Below, one piece after another: positions 17,391 to 26,164 of a stretch of DNA of 64,000 nucleotides. The notes beneath the pieces were generated by a model that saw only the letters and a list, made by a program, of their open reading frames with translations, did no database searches and was not told the origin of the DNA. The stretch is taken from positions 1 to 64,000 of the forward strand of contig JAGWBD010000007.1 of the NCBI GenBank assembly GCA_021296065.1, written 5' to 3'. The stretch comes from Anaerolineae bacterium (lineage in GTDB: Bacteria > Chloroflexota > Anaerolineae > Aggregatilineales > Phototrophicaceae). Every line of letters starts with the position of its first letter. Positions within the stretch are counted from its first letter, which is position 1. The translations under genes and the position numbers were made by a program.

Positions 17391-18613
17391 CAGCTACCTC
17401 CCTGTGCTGGCGGCGGCGAAGCCGTCAGTGTCTGTGCTGGCGACGGCGAAGCCGTCAGTGCCTGTGCCGGCACGGCGCTGCCGAAGCCCGTCGCTTCCCT
17501 GCCCGCCTCAGGCCGTCGGCGTTTGCCATTCAGCAGCGTCCCGAACCACGAATAACGCACTTCACGCCTCCAGGCAAGCAGCAGCAGGCCGCTGACGACC
17601 AGCACCAGCGTGATATAGAAGAGGTGCGGGTTGGGCACCAGCGCCCGGATGTGGCGGGCCAGCACCTGCATCAGGAGTTCGTGCGTCAGGTAAATCCAGA
17701 AGGCCGCGTCGGCGAGGAGCCGTACCCAGGGGCGCTCGCGCGCGGCGATGGCGCGAAACAGCCCCATCATGCCGAAGCACATGAGCCAGGCGAAAAGGGT
17801 CTCCAGCAGGCTGCCCTGGATTTGCGCGGTGACTTCGCGCAGACGCTCGTGCACGAAGAGCAGGGGGATGGCCAGCGGGTAAACGAGGGTGACGGCGGGC
17901 AGGATGGCGATCATCCACCAGCGCCGAACCTGAAAGCCGCGCTGATAGAAGAAGACTCCGAAGAAGTAGAAACAGGCGTAATAGGCCAGCACCTCGATGT
18001 CCACCAGGACGGCGACCGAGGTCTCGGGGCCGAAGACGAGGAATTCCTGGTCCATGTGGAAGGCGGGCAACCAGGCGAGCGGCAACAGCAGCCACCACAG
18101 GTTATGGCGGAAGCGCAGCCCGAGCCGCAATGCCAGCAGGAAGAGACCGCTCAGCAGCAGCAGTTGCCAGAGAAACCACAGATTGCTGAGGTCGCTGATG
18201 ACGACGGCGTTGAACCACTCGGCGCTGGTGGGGTTGTCGCCCCAATTGAGCTGGTTGATGATGAATTCCAGGTTGCGAATGGTCGGAATGCAGATGAGCA
18301 GGGGCAGGGCGATGCGCAGAATGCGGTTCTTCAGCAGTCCTTTCAGACCGCGGCGCTGCAAGAGCAGGGCGCAAAAGAATCCGCTGAGCAGGAAGAAGAC
18401 CGGCATGCGCAGGCCATGGATGAGCTGGACGGCGTGGAAGTAAGGCAGGGCCCAGACGTTGGGGCCGCCGGGCAATATGGGGTAACGGAAGTAGCGCCAG
18501 GGGATGGTATGGAAGGTGGCGTGCAGCAGGACGCCCAGCAACATGGCGCAGGCGCGCAGGGCGTCAAGGTCGTGGAAACGTTTCGTCGGCGGGCTGTCTG
18601 CGCGTGCTGGCAT
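17390..18613 (-). CDS. Acyltransferase-3 family membrane protein (OpgC-like)
   Basis: Integral membrane O-acyltransferase. The family N-terminus FHDLDALRACAMLLGVLLHA with the conserved His is followed by PVFFLLSGFFCALLLQRRG and about ten hydrophobic segments; IYLTHELLMQVL near the end fits the last helices of this family. It lies eight bases downstream of the Hcy methyltransferase/MTHFR gene and is coupled to the PhyH gene. The hydrophilic C-terminal tail is encoded by a 30-bp tandem repeat. Likely substrates are glucans or surface polysaccharides, but this is not determined. Confidence 0.85.
   Translation of the reverse strand: MPARADSPPTKRFHDLDALRACAMLLGVLLHATFHTIPWRYFRYPILPGGPNVWALPYFHAVQLIHGLRMPVFFLLSGFFCALLLQRRGLKGLLKNRILRIALPLLICIPTIRNLEFIINQLNWGDNPTSAEWFNAVVISDLSNLWFLWQLLLLSGLFLLALRLGLRFRHNLWWLLLPLAWLPAFHMDQEFLVFGPETSVAVLVDIEVLAYYACFYFFGVFFYQRGFQVRRWWMIAILPAVTLVYPLAIPLLFVHERLREVTAQIQGSLLETLFAWLMCFGMMGLFRAIAARERPWVRLLADAAFWIYLTHELLMQVLARHIRALVPNPHLFYITLVLVVSGLLLLAWRREVRYSWFGTLLNGKRRRPEAGREATGFGSAVPAQALTASPSPAQTLTASPPPAQGGS
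17401..17471. repeat. 30-bp tandem repeat, about 2.3 copies
   Basis: Units start CTGTGCTGGCG and end GCCGTCAGTG; copies at 17401-17430 and 17431-17460 differ at only two or three positions, and a partial third follows. They encode the alternating LTASPSPAQ-like tail of the acyltransferase. Confidence 0.8.
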
Positions 18614-18621
18614 GGGGCGGT

Positions 18622-20496
18622 TCAGGACGGGGTGAAGACGCGCGCCTGTTCCACAAGGTCGGCGGCGAGGTCGTAGCGGCCGAAGGCCGGGATGATGTAG
18701 GTGCCCTGCACCTGGTCGCGCATTGCCGTCAGCAACTCACCGGCGATGCGCAAGCCCTCCTGCGGGGCATCCTCAGCGGCATCGGCCATACGTTCAATGA
18801 CCTGCGGCGGAATGTGAATGCCGGGCACTTCGTTGTGCAGAAAGCGGGCGTGCTTGACGCTGTAGAGCGGCATCAGGCCCATAAGCACGGGCAGGCGCAG
18901 GGGCTCGCCGATCAGGGTCTCGTAGAAGTCGTGGAAGGCGCGGATGCGTTCTGGCTCGAAAACGGCCTGGCCGAGCGCAAAACTGGCGCCGCCCTGCAGC
19001 TTGCGTTGCAGGACGCGAATCTCACGCTCCGGGTTGCTGGCATTCATGTTCAGCGCGCAGCCGACGGTGAAGGAGGTGGGCTGGCCGATGGAGTGACCGG
19101 CCTGGTCCAGGCCGTGATTGAGGCGCTGGCGGATGAGGTGAATCAGGGCCGAGGGCGCCAGGTCATAGTGGTCCATGGCTTCGGGGTAGTCGCCGACCTG
19201 GGTGGGGTCGCCCATGACCACGAAAAGGTTGCGCAAGCCGAGGGCATGGGCCGCCAGCAGGTCGCCCTGCACGCGCAGCAGGTTGCGGCCGCGGGTGGGG
19301 AAGTGCAGCACGGTCTCCACGCCCAGACGCGACTGCAGCAGGTGGCCGATGGCCCAGGGGCTCATACGCATGCGCGCGGCGGGGCTGTCGGCCACGTTGA
19401 TGAAGTCGGCGCCGGCCTCCTGCAGGGTGCGGGCGGCGTTGAGCAGGCGCTGCGGCGTGTAGCTGCGCGGCGGGGCCATTTCGACGCTGATGACGAACTC
19501 ACGGCGCGTCAACTGGTCCGAGAGCCGCGTGGGGCGGTCGGGCGCGAGCTCTTCCTCGTCCTCAATATGGACCAGCGCGGGCAGGGGCGGCGACGACGCC
19601 TGCGGGTCGTCGAGGGCCCGGCGCATGGCGGCGATGTGTTCAGGGTGTGTGCCGCAGCAACCGCCGATCAGGACCGCGCCCAGATCGCGAAAGGTGAGGG
19701 CGTAGTCGGCGAAGTAGTCGACGGTGGCCGGGTACATCACGCGGTCGCCGACGGCCTCGGGGAAGCCGGCGTTGGGCTGGGCGGAGTAGCGCTGGCCCGG
19801 CGCGCTGTGTTGCATGGCCTGCAGCAGGCGCGCGATCTGGGCCGGCCCGCTGCTGCAGTTGATGCCGATGATGTCCGCCCCTGCGTCCACCAGACCGCGG
19901 GCGACGGCGCCCGGCAGCCAGCCCAGCTGGGTGCGGTCGTCATTTTCAAAGGTCATCTGGCAGGCGACGGGCATGGCCGGGTCCAGTTCACGCAGCGCGG
20001 CCAGCCCTTCCAGCAATTCGTTGAGGTCGCTGAAAGTCTCCAGCACAATCAGGTCCACGCCGGCGGCCAGCAGCGCTTCGGCCTGTTCGCGAAAGGCCGC
20101 GCGGGCGTCCTCACGGGCCAGGCGGCCATAGGGTTGCAGGCGCACGCCGAGGGGCCCGATTGACCCGGCCAGATAGAGGTTTTCGCGACCGTCTTCGCGC
20201 ATGGCGTCGCGGGCGATCTCAACGGCGGCGCGGTTGATGGCCGACAGTTGCTCCGCCAGGCCGTGCCCGTCCAGTTTGAAGCGGTTGGCGCTGAAGGTAT
20301 TGGTCTCCAGCAGCTCTGAGCCGGCGTCCAGGAAAGCGCGATGCACGCGGGCCACCCGCTCCGGCTCGTGGAGGCAAAGCGCATCAAAGCAGGCACTGAT
20401 CGGCAGGCCCTGTTCGTGCAGCATGGTGCCCATGGCGCCATCCACCAGCAACGGCGTTGGCTGCTGCAGGCGTTGCGCGAAGGGGAGGGCAGGCAT
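18622..20496 (-). CDS. Bifunctional homocysteine S-methyltransferase / methylenetetrahydrofolate reductase
   Basis: The N-terminal half (about residues 1-300) is a Hcy-methyltransferase barrel: LLVDGAMGTMLHEQG, a central Cys in IIGINCSSGPAQ and the zinc pair IGGCCGTHPEHI. The C-terminal half (about 325-610) is an MTHFR barrel: FVISVEMAPPRSYTP, then LRNLFVVMGDPTQVGDYP. It makes 5-methyl-THF and can methylate homocysteine from S-methylmethionine-like or folate donors, as in YitJ-type proteins. The 624 aa length is typical. GGAGAGAG precedes the ATG. It is 21 bases after a small membrane protein and in line with metH. Confidence 0.93.
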   Translation of the reverse strand: MPALPFAQRLQQPTPLLVDGAMGTMLHEQGLPISACFDALCLHEPERVARVHRAFLDAGSELLETNTFSANRFKLDGHGLAEQLSAINRAAVEIARDAMREDGRENLYLAGSIGPLGVRLQPYGRLAREDARAAFREQAEALLAAGVDLIVLETFSDLNELLEGLAALRELDPAMPVACQMTFENDDRTQLGWLPGAVARGLVDAGADIIGINCSSGPAQIARLLQAMQHSAPGQRYSAQPNAGFPEAVGDRVMYPATVDYFADYALTFRDLGAVLIGGCCGTHPEHIAAMRRALDDPQASSPPLPALVHIEDEEELAPDRPTRLSDQLTRREFVISVEMAPPRSYTPQRLLNAARTLQEAGADFINVADSPAARMRMSPWAIGHLLQSRLGVETVLHFPTRGRNLLRVQGDLLAAHALGLRNLFVVMGDPTQVGDYPEAMDHYDLAPSALIHLIRQRLNHGLDQAGHSIGQPTSFTVGCALNMNASNPEREIRVLQRKLQGGASFALGQAVFEPERIRAFHDFYETLIGEPLRLPVLMGLMPLYSVKHARFLHNEVPGIHIPPQVIERMADAAEDAPQEGLRIAGELLTAMRDQVQGTYIIPAFGRYDLAADLVEQARVFTPS

Positions 20497-20517
20497 CGGG
20501 GTCTCTCTCCGAAGGGA

Positions 20518-20901
20518 CTAGACGCCGCAGCTGCTGACATAGACGAGGCGGCCTTCAGGGACGCCATCGCGTGGCGGGTGGACGCCCCAGTTGAGGGCGG
20601 CCAGGCCGCGGAAACGCTCGGCGCGCAGCAGTTCAAGGTTGCGTTCACGGAGCCACTGTCGCAGCGTCTCCTCGTCGTCGTCGGTCTGCAGCACCAGGGT
20701 GGTGTAGCCCAGCGCGCGCGGCCGCCACAGTTCGTACTCCTGCGAAACAATTTCCGCGTCGGGATACATCACCTGGCGGGACGTGATGTCCATGTGGCAG
20801 ACCTGGTCGATCAGCAGCACGAAGAGCGCGATGATGGCGAACGCGCCCAGAATCATGGTGATCAGGGTGCGCAGCAGCGGCGGTGAGCGGTGAAAGATCA
20901 T
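20518..20901 (-). CDS. Small single-pass membrane protein, unknown function
   Basis: 127 aa with one N-terminal transmembrane helix (LITMILGAFAIIALFVLLI) and a soluble domain of about 95 residues. No family recognised. It lies between metH and the Hcy-MTase/MTHFR gene on the same strand and so is probably co-transcribed with methionine genes. It ends with a Cys-containing tail, VYVSSCGV. Confidence 0.6.
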   Translation of the reverse strand: MIFHRSPPLLRTLITMILGAFAIIALFVLLIDQVCHMDITSRQVMYPDAEIVSQEYELWRPRALGYTTLVLQTDDDEETLRQWLRERNLELLRAERFRGLAALNWGVHPPRDGVPEGRLVYVSSCGV

Positions 20902-20996
20902 GTGGCAAATGCCGACGGCGGCGGGTTCAGGCGTGTCGCCTGCGACAGGTTTGCGAATGACAAGAAAGTCCTCCTGATCTCAGTGATGTGACGCCG

Positions 20997-23900
20997 TCAG
21001 CCCTGGTCCAGGATCATGGCCGAGCGGTCGAGATTGCCGACGCTGAAGTAGCGCGCGGCGGGGTGATGCACGACTATGGCGGCCGTGCTCTGCTCCGGTA
21101 TCCACTGGAAGGCGCTGGTAAGTTCCAGGCCCAGCTCCGTCGCGTTGGGCAAGAGACGCAACACCGTCTCGTGGTCGGCCAGCTCCGGGCAGGCCGGATA
21201 GCCCCAACTGTAACGCTTGCCCTGCTGCGGCGGAATGCCCAGCTCGCGCGAAATATGCTGATGCACGTAGACGGCCGTGGCCTCGGCGGCCTGCACGGCC
21301 AGGCCGTGGAAGAACCAGGCCTCGCTGTATTCGTCGGCCGCCTGCAGGGCGTCGACGCCTGCGGTGGCGACTGCGCCGACGGTCACGATTTGCAGCGCGA
21401 CAACGTCGATCCGGCCGCCTGCCGCCGCCGCGAAGTAGTCGGCGATGCAAAGTTGGTCGCCTGTCGGCTGGCGCGGAAAGGCGAAACGGGCCAGTTCGCG
21501 ACGCTCGCCGGCGGCCAGCGCCTCGTGCTGCCAGACGATCAGGTCATCGCCTTCGCTGCTGGCCGGGAAGTAGCCGTAGACGGCCTGGGGTTGCAGGGAC
21601 TTGTCGCGCAGGGCCTGGCGGCTCATGGTTTCGAGGCGGGCCGTGAACTCGGCCTCCAGTTGCAGCCATTCCTCGCCGCGGGTGTTTTTGGCGCCCCAGG
21701 AGAGGCGGAAGAGCTCCGGCCGGTGGATGTGTTGCAACACGATCTCCAGCGGCAGGTAGTCGATGGTTTTGGCGCCGAAGAAGGGCGGCTGCGGAATGGA
21801 CGGCGCCGCGGCCACACTGCTGCCGCCGTTGGCGCGGGCCCGCTTGCGTCCGGCAGCGGGACGTTCCTTTTCGGCCCTGGCGCCCTGCAGCAAACCGGCG
21901 AGCATGTCCGTGCGACGCTGCGGGTCCACCAGGCCGTCAACGACTTCAAGCCCTTCGAAAGCATCCTTGCAATAGAAGACGCCCGGGGCGTAGGGCTGGC
22001 CGTCGTCCTCAAGGAAGAGGATGCGGCGGCCGAAGCGGCGATTGATGGCCGCGCCGCCGATGAGCACCGGATAGTCGAGGTCGCGCCGCGCCAGTTCGTT
22101 GACGATCAGCGGCATCTGCTTCGAGGTGCTGACCAGCAGCGCGCTGAGGCCAATGGCGTCGGCCCGCAGCGCCTGGGCCTGGTCGATGATGGTGTTGGCC
22201 GGCACCTGCTTGCCGAGGTCGTGCACGGTGTAGCCGTTGTTGCCGAGGATGGTCTTGACCAGGTTTTTGCCGATGTCGTGCACGTCGCCGTAGACCGTGG
22301 CCAACACGACCGTGCCCTTGCTGGCGCCCTCCAGGCGTTCCATGAACTGCTCGAGGTAGGCGACGGCGCGCTTCATGGCCTCGGCGCTCTGCAGCACGAA
22401 AGGCAGGATCAACTCGCCGGCGCCAAACTTGTCGCCGACCTCCTTCATGGCCGGCAGCAGCACGTTGTTGAGCACAGAGATGGCGTCCTGGCGCGTCAGG
22501 CAGTCATCGACCAGCGCCTCAAGGCCGTCTTTCTTGCGATGCACGATCTGCCAGTGCAGGGCACCCTCGCTGCTCATGTCGGCGGTGGGGTCTTCCAGCT
22601 CCTTGCCAGCCAGCTGCACCTCGTTCTGTTCGTAGAACTGGATGAAGTCGGTGAGGGCGTCCTCGTGGCGGTTGAAAATCAGGTCTTCGGCCAGCTTGCG
22701 CTGCTCCGGCGGGATCTCCGCCAAAGGCGTGATGTGCGCCGGATTGACGATGGCCATGTCGAGGCCGGCCTGCACTGCGTGCCACAGGAAGACGCTGTTG
22801 AGCACGCCGCGCGCCGCCGGTCGCAGGCCGAAGCTGACGTTGCTGATGCCCAGTGCCGTCAGCACGCCGGGGATCTGCTCCTTGATGAGCCGCAGCCCCT
22901 CAATCGTTTCGATGGCGCTGTCGCGCAGTTCCGCCTGGCCGGTGGTCAGTGGGAAGGTGAGCGTGTCGTAAATGAGGTCCTCGGGGCTCATCCCGTAGTC
23001 CTCACAGGCGATCTGCGTGATGCGCTGCGCGACGGCCAGCTTGTGCGCGCGCCCGTGGGCCATGCCCTCTTCGTCGATTGTCATGGAGAGCACGCCGGCG
23101 CCGTGTTCGCGCGCGACGGGCAGAACAGTGTCAATGCGTTCGCGGCCATTCTCGAGGTTGTTGCCGTTGATGATGGCGCGGCCGGGGTACTGCTCCAGTG
23201 CGGCGGCGGCGACGTCGGCTTCGGTGGTGTCGATGATCAGCGGGGCCGGCACGGCCAGCGCCAGTTTCTTGACCAGTTGCTGCATCTGTTCCAGTTCGTC
23301 GTCGCGCTCGGTCAGAGCGACGCAGACGTCCAGCATGTGCGCGCCGCGCTCGACCTGGTCGACGGCGATCTGCACGACGCCGTCGTAGTCGTCGGCCAGC
23401 AGCAGTTGCTTGACCTTGCGGCTGCCGAGGCTGCTGACGCGCTCGCCGATCATGGTGGGGCCGGGATGCTGCACCATGGGCGTGGCGGTCATGGCGCTGG
23501 AGGCCTTCGCCTCGTGTTGCGTCTCGCGTTGCGCCGGCGCGCGCAGGGTGACGGGGCGGCCGTCCTGCAGGTCGCCATGCACCTTGTTGACCAGTTGCGC
23601 CAGGTGCTGCGGCGTGGTGCCGCAGCAGCCGCCGACCACGTTGACGCCGCGCGCGGCGAAGTCGGCCACCATGTCGCTGAAGGGGCCGGGTTCCATTGGG
23701 TAAACGGCCTCGCCCTCGACGTTGACGGGCAGGCCGGCGTTGGGCAGCACGCTGAGCGGCAGGCGACTGCTCTCCAGCAGATGTTGCACGGGCGCGCGCA
23801 TGTATTCGGGGCCGGTGGAGCAGTTGAGGCCGATGACGTCGACCGGCAGGGCCTCCAGCGTGGTCATGGCGCTGTCGATGTCGGTGCCGAAGAGCATGCG

Positions 23901-24536
23901 GCCGCTGGTATCGAGGGTGACCTGCACCTGCAGCGGGACGCGCGTGCCGGAATCAGCGAAGTAACGCTGGATGCCGTGGATGGCGGCCTTGACCTCCAGC
24001 ATGTCCTGGCTGGTCTCCAGCAGCAGCAGGTCGGCGCCGCCCTCGCAGAGGCCCTGGGCCTGCTCGTAAAACAGGTCAGCCAGTTCGCCCCAGGTGATGT
24101 CGCTGAGGTCGGGGTCTTCGCCGCCGGGCAACTTGCCGGAGGGCCCCATGCTGCCGGCGACGAAGCGCGGCAGGCCGGTGGTCTCTTCAAATTTGTCGCA
24201 GGCGCGCCGCGCGAGGCGGGCGGCATTGCGGTTGATCTCCAGCGTGCGTTCGCCGAGGCCGTATTCGCCGAGCGTGAGGCGGTTGCCGCGGAAGGTGTTG
24301 GTCTCGACGACCTCGCAGCTGACGGCGAGGAAGGACTCGTGGATGGCCTCGATCATGTCCGGGCGGGTGACGGAGAGGTAGTCGACACAGCCCTCGTAGC
24401 GCTCGCCGCCGAAATCGGCCGCGACTGGATTGCGCGCCTGGATGCTGGTGCCCATGGCGCCGTCAAAGAGCACGACGTGGTCGGCGATGGCGTCGAGGTA
24501 ACGTCGGTTGGTGAAGGTACGCTGCGCCCGCTTCAT
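20997..24536 (-). CDS. metH: Cobalamin-dependent methionine synthase MetH
   Basis: Transfers a methyl group from methyl-THF to homocysteine through methylcobalamin. Domains in order: Hcy-binding barrel (LFDGAMGTSIQAR, LNCSTGPEYM, GGCCGTTPQHL), pterin-binding barrel (IIDTTEADVAAAAL, INGNNLENGRERID), B12 cap and Rossmann domain with the axial His in GDVHDIGKNLVKTIL, and the C-terminal AdoMet reactivation domain. I use the ATG at 24536 with GGAG upstream (1179 aa); the track's 24671 start lies inside the palindrome array. Regulation is likely at the operator array just upstream. Confidence 0.96.
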   Translation of the reverse strand: MKRAQRTFTNRRYLDAIADHVVLFDGAMGTSIQARNPVAADFGGERYEGCVDYLSVTRPDMIEAIHESFLAVSCEVVETNTFRGNRLTLGEYGLGERTLEINRNAARLARRACDKFEETTGLPRFVAGSMGPSGKLPGGEDPDLSDITWGELADLFYEQAQGLCEGGADLLLLETSQDMLEVKAAIHGIQRYFADSGTRVPLQVQVTLDTSGRMLFGTDIDSAMTTLEALPVDVIGLNCSTGPEYMRAPVQHLLESSRLPLSVLPNAGLPVNVEGEAVYPMEPGPFSDMVADFAARGVNVVGGCCGTTPQHLAQLVNKVHGDLQDGRPVTLRAPAQRETQHEAKASSAMTATPMVQHPGPTMIGERVSSLGSRKVKQLLLADDYDGVVQIAVDQVERGAHMLDVCVALTERDDELEQMQQLVKKLALAVPAPLIIDTTEADVAAAALEQYPGRAIINGNNLENGRERIDTVLPVAREHGAGVLSMTIDEEGMAHGRAHKLAVAQRITQIACEDYGMSPEDLIYDTLTFPLTTGQAELRDSAIETIEGLRLIKEQIPGVLTALGISNVSFGLRPAARGVLNSVFLWHAVQAGLDMAIVNPAHITPLAEIPPEQRKLAEDLIFNRHEDALTDFIQFYEQNEVQLAGKELEDPTADMSSEGALHWQIVHRKKDGLEALVDDCLTRQDAISVLNNVLLPAMKEVGDKFGAGELILPFVLQSAEAMKRAVAYLEQFMERLEGASKGTVVLATVYGDVHDIGKNLVKTILGNNGYTVHDLGKQVPANTIIDQAQALRADAIGLSALLVSTSKQMPLIVNELARRDLDYPVLIGGAAINRRFGRRILFLEDDGQPYAPGVFYCKDAFEGLEVVDGLVDPQRRTDMLAGLLQGARAEKERPAAGRKRARANGGSSVAAAPSIPQPPFFGAKTIDYLPLEIVLQHIHRPELFRLSWGAKNTRGEEWLQLEAEFTARLETMSRQALRDKSLQPQAVYGYFPASSEGDDLIVWQHEALAAGERRELARFAFPRQPTGDQLCIADYFAAAAGGRIDVVALQIVTVGAVATAGVDALQAADEYSEAWFFHGLAVQAAEATAVYVHQHISRELGIPPQQGKRYSWGYPACPELADHETVLRLLPNATELGLELTSAFQWIPEQSTAAIVVHHPAARYFSVGNLDRSAMILDQG

Positions 24537-24565
24537 TGGGTCTCCGTGTAGGTCAGGTGCTTCTC

Positions 24566-24761
24566 TGGACCGGATACTGATTAGTGCGACGTATTTGTCG
24601 CACAACTCATTTTGTGCGACAAAATCACCTGAATCTGTCCGACAAATCGATTTGTGTGTCAAAAGTGTCACACAAACCGGTTAGTGCGACAATTATATCG
24701 AAATATGTCGCACAAATCGATTTGTGCGACAAAAGTGTCATTCAAATACAGTTTCACCTTC
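24566..24761. promoter_or_regulatory. Array of 26-bp palindromic operator-like sites upstream of metH
   Basis: Four 26-bp inverted repeats occupy 24596-24621, 24636-24661, 24666-24691 and 24706-24731. The last is a perfect palindrome with half TGTCGCACAAATC; the first has perfect 10-bp arms TGTCGCACAA (12 when extended) around a six-base centre; the middle two carry two or three mismatches. Degenerate copies lie at 24566-24591 (only the right half is clear) and 24736-24761 (TGTCATTCAAA left half). Centres are spaced 30, 40, 30, 40, 30 bp, whole helical turns, so all sites face the same side of the DNA. The array spans the metH promoter and ends at the fic stop codon. Confidence 0.85.
24692..24697 (-). 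promoter_or_regulatory. Consensus -10 box of metH between two palindromes
   Basis: TATAAT on the minus strand sits in the gap between the third and fourth palindromes. The fourth would cover the -35 region and the third the start site, which fits repression by steric occlusion. No good -35 hexamer is seen, suggesting an activator or weak basal promoter. Confidence 0.6.
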
Positions 24762-25859
24762 TGCGATTCTCAAGAGCTCTGTGAATATAAATACGGACGG
24801 GAGCTGTCCTCTTCCAGGTTTGACTTCGGCTAGTATGCCACTGTCTCTTATTCTCTCCAGAATTCGCTGTGCTGCCCGAACTGGGACATTTGTGTCTTTC
24901 ACCAAGCCCGAAGTGGTGAAGACTGGACGATTGAAAATCCCGTCCAATACATGGACTCCGTATTTGGATCTACCTATTTCAGTAATCTGACGCTTCATTT
25001 CGTCGTACAGCAACATAATTTCCCGCACTTTTGACAGGTTGTCTACAGCCTGACTCTCAACAGCGCCAAGAAAGAACCGGCACCATCCGGTCCAATCATT
25101 GTCACTTGAGACCGCAAGTAACCCGTCAAAGTATTCATCCCGATTGGTCTCCAAGTAATTGCTAATGTAAAAAACCGGAGCTTGGATGAGACCGTATTTC
25201 CACATTAACAGTGGAATGAGAATGCGTCCCAGACGTCCATTTCCATCCCAAAATGGATGAATTGCTTCGAACTCGGCATGTAGCACAGCAATCTCGACAA
25301 GCGGATTGGCATGGTTATCTTTTGTTGCATATACCTCCCATGTCTTCATGGTTTGAGACAGTTTGCTGGCAGCGACAGGTACATAAATCGCATCTTTCAT
25401 AGTGCTTCCAGATGGGCCAATCCAGTTCTGGTTAGTGCGATACTTGCCAGGAGTCATTCTTCTTCCACGTGCACCAGACAGAAGAATCTGGTGAACCCTT
25501 TGTATGACGCTTTGAGACATTGGCTGAACTGCAAGTACTTTCCTCGCTTCCTGCATGGCAACTCTGTAGTTTATTACTTCATCATAGTCATCCCGACGCG
25601 AAGGGGATTCTGGCTCATGGCCAGCCTCAAAAAGCAGCACTTCCTTCATGGTTGCCTGAGTTCCTTCAATCCGGGAGGAAAGCACTGCTTCCTGCCTGGT
25701 TAACGGGGATAGAAGCACATCACTATTGGGAATGGCATCCAGTGCACCGGAATAACGTCCCAGTGCTTGGGCTGCCCGTTCAATCTGCGGGGATAGTTCC
25801 TTCCAATCAAGATCCTGATCGGGTGGAAAAGCCGCTTGTTGGTAATGCACCGGCGCCAT
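24738..25859 (-). CDS. Fic family protein with N-terminal inhibitory motif and C-terminal winged helix
   Basis: Fic domain enzymes transfer AMP or another nucleotide part onto proteins. The core motif HPFWDGNGRLGR lies near residue 200 with all catalytic residues (His, Asp, Asn, Arg). The N-terminal segment SSRIEGTQATMKE fits the class II inhibitory helix (SxxxEG), so activity is probably auto-inhibited. The C-terminal 100 residues resemble a winged helix (TTSGLVKDTNVPVRAAQRIL), as in Fic proteins with DNA-binding tails. Start at ATG 25859 (GGAGAG upstream) is preferred over the track's GTG 25874. Low GC relative to neighbours suggests acquisition. Its 3' end touches the metH operator array. 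Confidence 0.9.
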   Translation of the reverse strand: MAPVHYQQAAFPPDQDLDWKELSPQIERAAQALGRYSGALDAIPNSDVLLSPLTRQEAVLSSRIEGTQATMKEVLLFEAGHEPESPSRRDDYDEVINYRVAMQEARKVLAVQPMSQSVIQRVHQILLSGARGRRMTPGKYRTNQNWIGPSGSTMKDAIYVPVAASKLSQTMKTWEVYATKDNHANPLVEIAVLHAEFEAIHPFWDGNGRLGRILIPLLMWKYGLIQAPVFYISNYLETNRDEYFDGLLAVSSDNDWTGWCRFFLGAVESQAVDNLSKVREIMLLYDEMKRQITEIGRSKYGVHVLDGIFNRPVFTTSGLVKDTNVPVRAAQRILERIRDSGILAEVKPGRGQLPSVFIFTELLRIAEGETVFE

Positions 25860-26164
25860 CGTGCTGCTCTCCACAGAAAAATCGACCCCCGTCGCGGCGG
25901 GGGCCTGGACCTGCCAATGCGCATCAGTCGGACGGGCCCGCCGCTGATGGCGATCCCGACGCTTCGGAGCTTGCCGCGAGCATGGCCGGCTGACGCGACC
26001 ACTGTCTACGTAAGACTGTCGTCAGTCTGGCAGAGATTCAGGTGGCTGTCAATATGACCTCAGTCCAGGCAGGGCGGACACTGCAATACATCCTCTGCCT
26101 GTTGCAGCATATGTGGTTTCCGCATATCATGAAAGCAAGGCGTTTCCGGCAGTGGGGAAGTGAA
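25860..26164. other. Divergent intergenic region between fic and the VapBC-like pair
   Basis: No gene recognised in these 305 bases. An AGACTG/CAGTCT hairpin with a TCGT loop lies at 26013-26028, and a palindrome lies before the antitoxin gene. The ORF-track frame from 26042 has no ribosome binding site at its first ATG. Confidence 0.5.
26109..26127. promoter_or_regulatory. Palindrome upstream of the antitoxin gene, candidate autoregulatory operator
   Basis: ATATGTGG, three bases, then CCGCATAT: arms of eight with one mismatch. It is placed about 40 bases before the antitoxin ATG, where VapB-type repressors commonly bind. Confidence 0.45.

Noticed and set aside
20988-24551. 1187-aa plus-strand ORF
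   Set aside because: Exactly antisense to metH, with no recognisable motif; MetH is certain.
24537-24595. Cobalamin or SAM riboswitch before metH
   Set aside because: The leader is too short and has no conserved B12-box or SAM aptamer elements.
24566-24761. CRISPR array
   Set aside because: Repeats are palindromes of 26 bp with gaps of only 4-14 bp, no spacer-length intervals and no cas genes.
24566-24761. MetJ, Rex or NrdR binding sites
   Set aside because: MetJ boxes are AGACGTCT repeats of 8 bp, Rex sites are TTGTGAAN4TTCACAA and NrdR boxes are ACAC-N-ATAT types; the half-site here differs from all three.
25994-26164. N-terminal extension of the antitoxin from 26042
   Set aside because: No ribosome binding site, hydrophobic unlikely sequence and it covers the candidate operator.
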